Positions 13,586 to 17,113 of a stretch of DNA of 17,113 bases are shown here, in pieces. The translations under genes were made by a program, and so were the position numbers. Position 1 is the first letter of the stretch. Every line of letters begins with the position of its first letter. A model generated the notes under the pieces. It ran no database searches. It saw only the letters and a list, made by a program, of their open reading frames with translations, and was not told the DNA's origin. The DNA is from DASYTH01 sp035762905 (GTDB taxonomy: Bacteria > Actinomycetota > Actinomycetes > Mycobacteriales > Pseudonocardiaceae): positions 1 through 17,113 of the forward strand of contig NZ_DASUCC010000093.1 of NCBI RefSeq assembly GCF_035762905.1, written 5' to 3'.

Positions 13586-14467
13586 CTAGCGGCGCAGCTG
13601 TGCCACGGTGCTCAGCCGTTCCAGCTTGTGCGGGTTGCGGATGGCGTAGAGGCGGGTGATCCGGCCGTCCTCGATCACGAAGGCGACCGCCGTGTCGAAG
13701 AGCTCGCCGGCCGGACCGATCCGGGCCGCGACCGCGCCGTTGATCAGCATCGTGGCGACCTGGGCGCGGGGCGCCACCCGGGCGAAGCGGGACAGCAGCG
13801 CCAGCACCCGGTCGCTGCCCTCGACCGGGCGCAGGGCGGCCGGCGCCAGGCCGCCGCCGTCGGCGACCAGGACCACGTCGGGCGCCAGCACGTCCAGCAG
13901 GCCCTGCACGTCCCCGGTGGTCAGCGCGGCGAGGAAGCGCTCGACGACCTGTTGCTGTTCGGTCCGGCTGACCGCCATCCGCGGGCGGCGCGCGGCCACG
14001 TGCTGGCGGGCCCGGTGCGCGATCTGCCGGACCGCCGAGGAGGATTTGCCCACCGCCTCGGCGATCTCCTCGTAGGGCACGTCGAACACCTCGCGCAGCA
14101 CGAAGACCGCGCGCTCGGCCGGACCGAGGGTCTGCAGCACGGTGAGCATCGCGATCGAGACGCTTTCCGCCAACTCGACGTCGTCGGCCACGTCCGGGCT
14201 GGTCAGCAGCGGCTCGGGCAGCCACTCGCCGACGTAGTCCTCACGCTGGCGGGCCAGCGTGCGCAGCCGGTTGAGCGCCTGCCGGGTGACGATCCGCACC
14301 AGGTACGCCCGCGGCTCGTGCACCTCCGCCCGGCGCGCGTCGCCGATGCCGGCCCACCGCAGCCAGGTCTCCTGCACCACGTCCTCGGCGTCGGCCGCGG
14401 AGCCGAGCATCTCGTAGGCGACGGTGAACAGCAGGCTGCGGTGGGTGACGAACGGATCTTCGGTCAT
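13586..14467 (-). CDS. ECF41-type RNA polymerase sigma factor with SnoaL-like C-terminal domain
   Basis: A 293-residue extracytoplasmic-function sigma factor. Sigma-2 region: LLFTVAYEMLGSAADAEDVV and QETWLRW. A linker carrying WLPEPL (residues 82-87), characteristic of ECF41, leads to sigma-4: ERAVFVLREVFDVPYEEIAE and AVGKSSSAVRQIAHRARQHV. The C-terminal SnoaL-like extension carries VADGGG (201-206, the DGGGK-type motif) and IRNPHKLERL (NPxKL motif, 278-282). In ECF41 the extension regulates activity in place of an anti-sigma factor. The ATG at 14467 overlaps the stop of the upstream carboxymuconolactone-decarboxylase-family gene as ATGA. It is convergent with ddaH; the 144-nt gap holds no clear terminator. 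Confidence 0.93.
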   Translation of the reverse strand: MTEDPFVTHRSLLFTVAYEMLGSAADAEDVVQETWLRWAGIGDARRAEVHEPRAYLVRIVTRQALNRLRTLARQREDYVGEWLPEPLLTSPDVADDVELAESVSIAMLTVLQTLGPAERAVFVLREVFDVPYEEIAEAVGKSSSAVRQIAHRARQHVAARRPRMAVSRTEQQQVVERFLAALTTGDVQGLLDVLAPDVVLVADGGGLAPAALRPVEGSDRVLALLSRFARVAPRAQVATMLINGAVAARIGPAGELFDTAVAFVIEDGRITRLYAIRNPHKLERLSTVAQLRR

Positions 14468-15042
14468 GCGCTCGAGGCCCGGGCGAGCGGCTTGAGATCA
14501 CAGGCCGCGGAGAACTCCTGCGACTCGATGCCGAACGCGGTGTTGGTCCGGGTGGACAGGTTCGACAGTCCGATGTGGGCGGTCAGCTCCACCAGCGCCG
14601 GCGCCCCCAACGCGTTGAGCAGCCGCGCGGACATCTCGTCGGTCACCCGTGGCGGGGTGTGTGTCATCGCCTCGGCGTAGGCCATCACGTCGCGCTCCAG
14701 CGCCGTGAAGACGTCCGACTCGCGCCACCGCGGCACCTCGCGCGCCTTGGCCACATCCAGCCCCTCGTTGTGCGCCATGAAATACCCCAGATCCAAACAG
14801 AACCCGCACCCCACGAGCGTCGCCACCGCCATGTGCGCGAACGACTTGAGGTTCTCGTCACACTTGTCCCACTTCGCGGCCTTGCGCCCGAGACCGAAGC
14901 TGAAGTTCAGCACCTTCCGGTTGTGCCATACCACCGCGACCGGTTCGGGCACCTCCCCGAACATCTTCCGGGACATCCGCCGGACCACGGCACCGTAGAT
15001 GCCGGTCAGCTCGGCCTTCGGAATCCGGACGTTGCCGGCCAT
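14464..15042 (-). CDS. Carboxymuconolactone decarboxylase/AhpD-like protein, ECF41 partner
   Basis: A 192-residue protein of the carboxymuconolactone decarboxylase/alkylhydroperoxidase-D fold. KSFAHMAVATLVGCGFCLDL contains the redox pair Cys79-x2-Cys82, followed by DLGYFMAHNEGLDVAKAREV; the C-terminal helices include ERDVMAYAEAMTHTPPRVTD and ALVELTAHIGLSNLSTRTNT. In AhpD-type proteins the CxxC pair performs thiol-disulphide chemistry. Genes of this family are the hallmark neighbours of ECF41 sigma factors and usually their main target. The start is ATG 15042 with GGGAGG just upstream; the gene overlaps the sigma factor start by 4 nt, so the two form a coupled operon. Confidence 0.9.
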   Translation of the reverse strand: MAGNVRIPKAELTGIYGAVVRRMSRKMFGEVPEPVAVVWHNRKVLNFSFGLGRKAAKWDKCDENLKSFAHMAVATLVGCGFCLDLGYFMAHNEGLDVAKAREVPRWRESDVFTALERDVMAYAEAMTHTPPRVTDEMSARLLNALGAPALVELTAHIGLSNLSTRTNTAFGIESQEFSAACDLKPLARASSA

Positions 15043-15081
15043 GTTTCCTCCCGATGTTTCGCTCCCCGCCTTCACCCAGCA

Positions 15082-15108
15082 GACACCGGCCAGTCCCCGG
15101 ATGTGACA
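15082..15108 (-). promoter_or_regulatory. ECF41-type autoregulatory promoter
   Basis: On the minus strand TGTCACA (15108-15102), a 16-nt spacer and TGTC (15085-15082) match the published ECF41 target pattern TGTCACA-N16-CGTC with one mismatch in the -10. It is placed about 40 nt before ATG 15042, leaving room for a short leader with GGGAGG. This supports self-activation of the operon by its own sigma factor. Confidence 0.75.
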
Positions 15109-15218
15109 CCCTCGACGCCCCGCCCCGATCCGCGAGTTCCCGATCCCAGCAGCTGAACGGCCGACTCCAGCACCCGAGTTGCCACATGCGGCCGGGTGAA
15201 CCCCGGTTCCGGTCCGCC

Positions 15219-15270
15219 GGGTCGGCCCGGGTGCCGTCCCCGGCAGGGTCGGAACGCCCGGTCGGTCCAC
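15219..15270. repeat. 52-bp direct repeat, copy 1
   Basis: Begins GGGTCGGCCCGGGTGCCGTC and ends GGTCCAC. It matches copy 2, exactly 120 bp downstream, at 44 of 52 positions by eye. It lies in the roughly 400-nt non-coding stretch between the ECF41 operon and the small Cys/His-rich genes. The segment GGAACGCC in this copy can also pair with GGCGTTCC at 15287-15294. Confidence 0.75.
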
Positions 15271-15301
15271 CTGGCTAAGCCGGGCCCGGCGTTCCGTGCA
15301 T

Positions 15302-15334
15302 CCGCGATCGCCGCGCTGCGCGCGGCGATCGCGG
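15302..15334. repeat. Perfect 15-bp hairpin with 3-nt loop
   Basis: CCGCGATCGCCGCGC, loop TGC, GCGCGGCGATCGCGG: an exact inverted repeat in which each arm includes GCGATCGC. It sits between the two 52-bp direct repeats. It could act as a terminator for the small minus-strand genes (stop at 15441) or as a structured repeat element; no poly-T tract follows on either strand. Confidence 0.8.
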
Positions 15335-15338
15335 GCGC

Positions 15339-15390
15339 GGGTCGGCCTCGGTGCCGTCTCCGGCAGCGTCGGAAAGCCGGGCCAGTCCAC
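15339..15390. repeat. 52-bp direct repeat, copy 2
   Basis: Begins GGGTCGGCCTCGGTGCCGTC and ends AGTCCAC; aligned to copy 1 without gaps it shows eight substitutions. The sequence before each copy differs, so this is a dispersed pair rather than a 120-bp tandem. Confidence 0.75.
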
Positions 15391-15440
15391 AACCGTGCGC
15401 CGAGCGACCCGGTCACCTTTTCGTCGTCCGCGCGTACCGT

Positions 15441-15659
15441 TTATTGCGCGTACCGGTCGGCGTCGCCGTAATGGTCAGCGAGCTCGTCGCCGTGCAACAA
15501 CAGACATGCCTGGCAGCGACGATCATTCTCGGCCGGTTCGGCAAGGCGGGGTGTCAGTGCGGAATGCTGGCAAACGGCCTCGCTGACAACGTCGCCCATC
15601 GTGCAGAACGCGTGTACACGACGATCCCACGGTGACAGCTTCCAAACCAGGTCAACCAT
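15441..15659 (-). CDS. Small Cys/His-rich protein (probable zinc-binding), unknown function
   Basis: A 72-residue protein beginning MVDLVWKLSPWDRRVHAFC, then EAVCQHSALTPRL and RRCQACLLLHGDELADHYGD. The Cys and His spacing (Cys-x-His in VCQH, then Cys-x2-Cys in RCQAC, then His) suggests a small metal-binding domain. It resembles short hypothetical proteins found beside regulator genes in Pseudonocardiales, but I cannot name a family. ATG 15659 has GGAG about 8 nt upstream and overlaps the end of the preceding zinc-finger-like gene by 8 nt, so coupled translation is likely. Composition and codon use look like real coding sequence. Confidence 0.65.
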   Translation of the reverse strand: MVDLVWKLSPWDRRVHAFCTMGDVVSEAVCQHSALTPRLAEPAENDRRCQACLLLHGDELADHYGDADRYAQ

Positions 15660-15873
15660 TCCGATTCTCCGGCGCCGGCTGTCCGTGTACTCGTTGTTGA
15701 TGCCCGGCGAGCCGTTCTTCCGCTTCTCGTTCGGTCGCACCGATCAACAACGTCCGGCAACCGTGCCACCCGCACGCGCGCCACGCACGCGGTTGCGGCA
15801 CACGCGGTGGCGCTGGACTCGTCAACCACGCTGCCAACAGGCCGCCCCCATGCTGGCCGGCTCTCCTGGCCAT
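15652..15873 (-). CDS. Small C2H2 zinc-finger-like protein
   Basis: The C-terminal half reads WRACGWHGCRTLLIG, ATEREAEERLAGHQQRVHG: Cys-x4-Cys, an 18-residue span, then His-x4-His, the shape of a C2H2-type zinc finger with a Glu/Arg-rich helix before the histidines. The N-terminal half is poorly conserved in appearance (Gly/Pro/Arg-rich), so the start is uncertain; ATG 15871-15873 gives 73 residues, and a TTG further in is possible. It overlaps the following Cys/His-rich gene by 8 nt. Both are divergent from the XRE/DUF397 pair. Function unknown; nucleic-acid or protein binding is an inference from the finger. Confidence 0.5.
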   Translation of the reverse strand: MARRAGQHGGGLLAAWLTSPAPPRVPQPRAWRACGWHGCRTLLIGATEREAEERLAGHQQRVHGQPAPENRNG

Positions 15874-16045
15874 CACCGGTCACCGCCCCTGGGCGCGCGA
15901 CATGGCGGGTAGTCGGGAGTCACCGCCACGTCGCGCGGGTTCATGGGGAATACGTATAGGAGGGTCGAGTCACGCTTGGAGATACTCATCGCCGTTTCCA
16001 TATGCCTTCACTCGCACTGCCTGTGCCTCTGGCGGACGGTACGCT

Positions 16046-16086
16046 CCCTTCCGGGAAGCTGCAGCGACTTCCGAAGTAGGGAAGGG
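16046..16086. promoter_or_regulatory. Cluster of inverted repeats just upstream of the XRE regulator
   Basis: CTTCC-G-GGAAG (16048-16058) and ACTTC-C-GAAGT (16067-16077) are two short palindromes sharing CTTCC, nested inside a wider CCCTTCC (16046-16052) and GGAAGGG (16080-16086) inverted repeat. The block ends 6 nt before the XRE start codon and contains its ribosome site, so a bound repressor or folded leader would block translation. Autoregulation is inferred. Confidence 0.45.
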
Positions 16087-16092
16087 TCGGCG

Positions 16093-16908
16093 ATGTCCGA
16101 ACGAAATCCGCAAGCACGCGATCGAATGCGCGGAACACGCCTGCGCGCGATCCGCACCGAGCGCTGCAAACTCCCGCTGGAACGGGCCGCCGAGATGGCC
16201 GGATGGCACGGATCAAAACTCAGCCGCACCGAACGCGGACTCCGACCGGTCACCATCGAGGAATTCGCGACCCTGATCACCGCATGGGGATTGCCCGCCA
16301 AAGATCGGGACCAGGTACTCGCCGAAATCGCCGCCGGTTCCACATCCGGTTGGTGGGACCGCCCGATCCCCGGCGTCCCCGAAGATGTCGGCACACTCGC
16401 CGGCTACGAGGCCGAGGCCAACGAACTCGTCACCGTCGCCATGGTCGCCGTCCCCGGTTTGCTCCAGACCTACGAGACCGCCATATCGATCATGGCCGCC
16501 GACGGTGTTCCATCCGAAGACATCGAAACCCGCTGGATGGCCCGTCTACGGCGACAGCAGATCATCACCAAGGTCGACTACACGGCGTACCTCACCGAGG
16601 CGGCGCTACGCACACCGTGGGGCGGACAAGAGGCATGGCGAAACCAGTTGGCCCACCTGCTACGCAGTCAACAGATCGGCATCGGCGTCCGCGTCATCCC
16701 CGGCCTGCAAACCGACGTCCTCCTGTTGAACACCTGGCACTGGATGCGCTTCCCGCACACCCCACCCGTGGTGCACGTCGAACTGGCCTCCGGCGCTGCC
16801 TACATCCACGAGGCAGACCGGTACACCACGATGCTCAGCCGGCTGGACCGCATTGCCCTTCCGAAGGACGGAAGTCGTAAGCTGATCAGCGAGTTGATGG
16901 AGGGGTAA
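16093..16908 (+). CDS. XRE-family regulator with DUF5753 domain (WhiJ-like)
   Basis: A 271-residue DNA-binding regulator. Residues about 12-70 form a helix-turn-helix of the HTH_31 type (GTRLRAIRTERCKLPLERAA, EMAGWHGSKLSRTERGLRPV). The rest is DUF5753, with EAEANELVTVAMVAVPGLLQ and TYETAI, RWMARLRRQQI, YTAYLTEAALRTPWGG, and VVHVELASGAAYIHEADRYT. This class is greatly expanded in actinomycetes; characterised members such as WhiJ affect development together with a small DUF397 partner. ATG 16093 is preceded by a GGGAAGGG purine tract; an upstream in-frame start at 15943 would add an unlikely Cys/Leu-rich leader. The stop overlaps ATG 16908 (TAATG), coupling it to the DUF397 gene. Confidence 0.92.
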   Translation: MSERNPQARDRMRGTRLRAIRTERCKLPLERAAEMAGWHGSKLSRTERGLRPVTIEEFATLITAWGLPAKDRDQVLAEIAAGSTSGWWDRPIPGVPEDVGTLAGYEAEANELVTVAMVAVPGLLQTYETAISIMAADGVPSEDIETRWMARLRRQQIITKVDYTAYLTEAALRTPWGGQEAWRNQLAHLLRSQQIGIGVRVIPGLQTDVLLLNTWHWMRFPHTPPVVHVELASGAAYIHEADRYTTMLSRLDRIALPKDGSRKLISELMEG

Positions 16909-16913
16909 TGACC

Positions 16914-17075
16914 ATGACATGGCGTAAGTCTTCACAGTCGGAGACCGGTGGACAGTGTGTCGAGGTCCGTAGCGACCTGGCCGCGATCCGGGACAGCAAG
17001 TACCCCGAGGCAACCATGGTGGTCGGCCGCACGGCCATGACCAAGTTGACTACGTTCGCCAAGATCGAGCGATAG
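16914..17075 (+). CDS. DUF397 small protein, partner of the XRE regulator
   Basis: A 53-residue DUF397 protein: TWRKSSQSETGGQCVEVRSD contains the family signature W-x-K-SS...G-x-C-V-E-V, followed by LAAIRDSKYPEA. The C-terminal part (MVVGRTAMTKLTTFAKIER) corresponds to the usual last strand and helix. Such proteins act with DUF5753 regulators, probably as antagonists or co-factors. Two starts are possible: ATG 16908 overlaps the regulator's stop, but GGAGGGG (16899-16905) is 8 nt from ATG 16914 and only 2 nt from 16908, so 16914 is preferred. The remaining 38 nt to the window edge show nothing identifiable. Confidence 0.88.
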   Translation: MTWRKSSQSETGGQCVEVRSDLAAIRDSKYPEATMVVGRTAMTKLTTFAKIER

Positions 17076-17113
17076 CTCACGCACCGCCCGATCAAGGCCA
17101 GCCCGCTGACCGT

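Noticed and set aside
15072..15416. Minus-strand open frames with internally repeated Arg/Pro-rich peptide
   Set aside because: The peptide repeat simply mirrors the 52-bp DNA repeats, occurs in more than one frame, and overlaps the ECF41 promoter.
1..17113. CRISPR array, tRNA/rRNA, transposase or toxin-antitoxin pair
   Set aside because: No regularly spaced repeats, no RNA gene signatures, no transposase motifs, and no small gene pair with recognisable toxin-antitoxin families.

Overview
The window is high-GC DNA (about 70% by eye) from an actinomycete. Its coding bias is strongly G/C at third positions. It holds gene families concentrated in Actinomycetota: an XRE/DUF5753 regulator with a DUF397 partner, an ECF41-type sigma factor, F420-type oxidoreductases, a DUF3618/holin-like/hydrophobic-peptide trio and a small plasmid-stabilisation/Rho-N-like protein. 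A Pseudonocardiales- or Micromonosporales-like host is my best guess, but the sequence alone does not fix the genus. There is no rRNA, tRNA, CRISPR array or transposase.

Layout. 1-1850: the tail of an upstream gene, a pyridoxamine-phosphate-oxidase-fold protein, and a convergent acyl-CoA-dehydrogenase-fold flavoprotein. 1995-3752: a secreted SGNH hydrolase whose catalytic domain sits behind a long Thr/Pro linker encoded by degenerate tandem repeats. 3845-6824: genes of stress-associated type, namely a plasmid-stabilisation-like protein, an HhH-GPD protein, an F420-type LLM oxidoreductase, and an operon of a hydrophobic peptide, a holin-like protein and a DUF3618 protein. Three of the four transcription units here carry promoters resembling the actinobacterial general-stress sigma (SigB/SigF) consensus, and two of these look leaderless. 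7086-9074: an intact MFS transporter flanked by degraded genes, a nitroreductase remnant upstream and AraC-regulator and RibD/dihydrofolate-reductase remnants downstream.

9137-13441: an NAD-dependent DNA ligase that appears to differ from the canonical enzyme at two active-site positions; a 472-residue protein with two peptidoglycan-binding domains and a hydrophobic core but no signal peptide, resembling an effector or polymorphic toxin; and a dimethylargininase. 13586-15108 (minus): a classic ECF41 module, a carboxymuconolactone-decarboxylase-family gene overlapping its sigma factor by ATGA, with a good ECF41 promoter match upstream. 15190-15390: a non-coding block with two 52-bp direct repeats around a perfect 15-bp hairpin. 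15441-17075: two small overlapping Cys/His-rich genes on the minus strand, divergent from an XRE/DUF5753 regulator and its DUF397 partner.

The observations most worth following up are the effector-like protein at 11252, the divergent ligase at 9137, the shared stress-promoter architecture in 3.8-6.9 kb, and the small zinc-finger-like pair opposite the XRE/DUF397 genes. I see no complete novel defence system.
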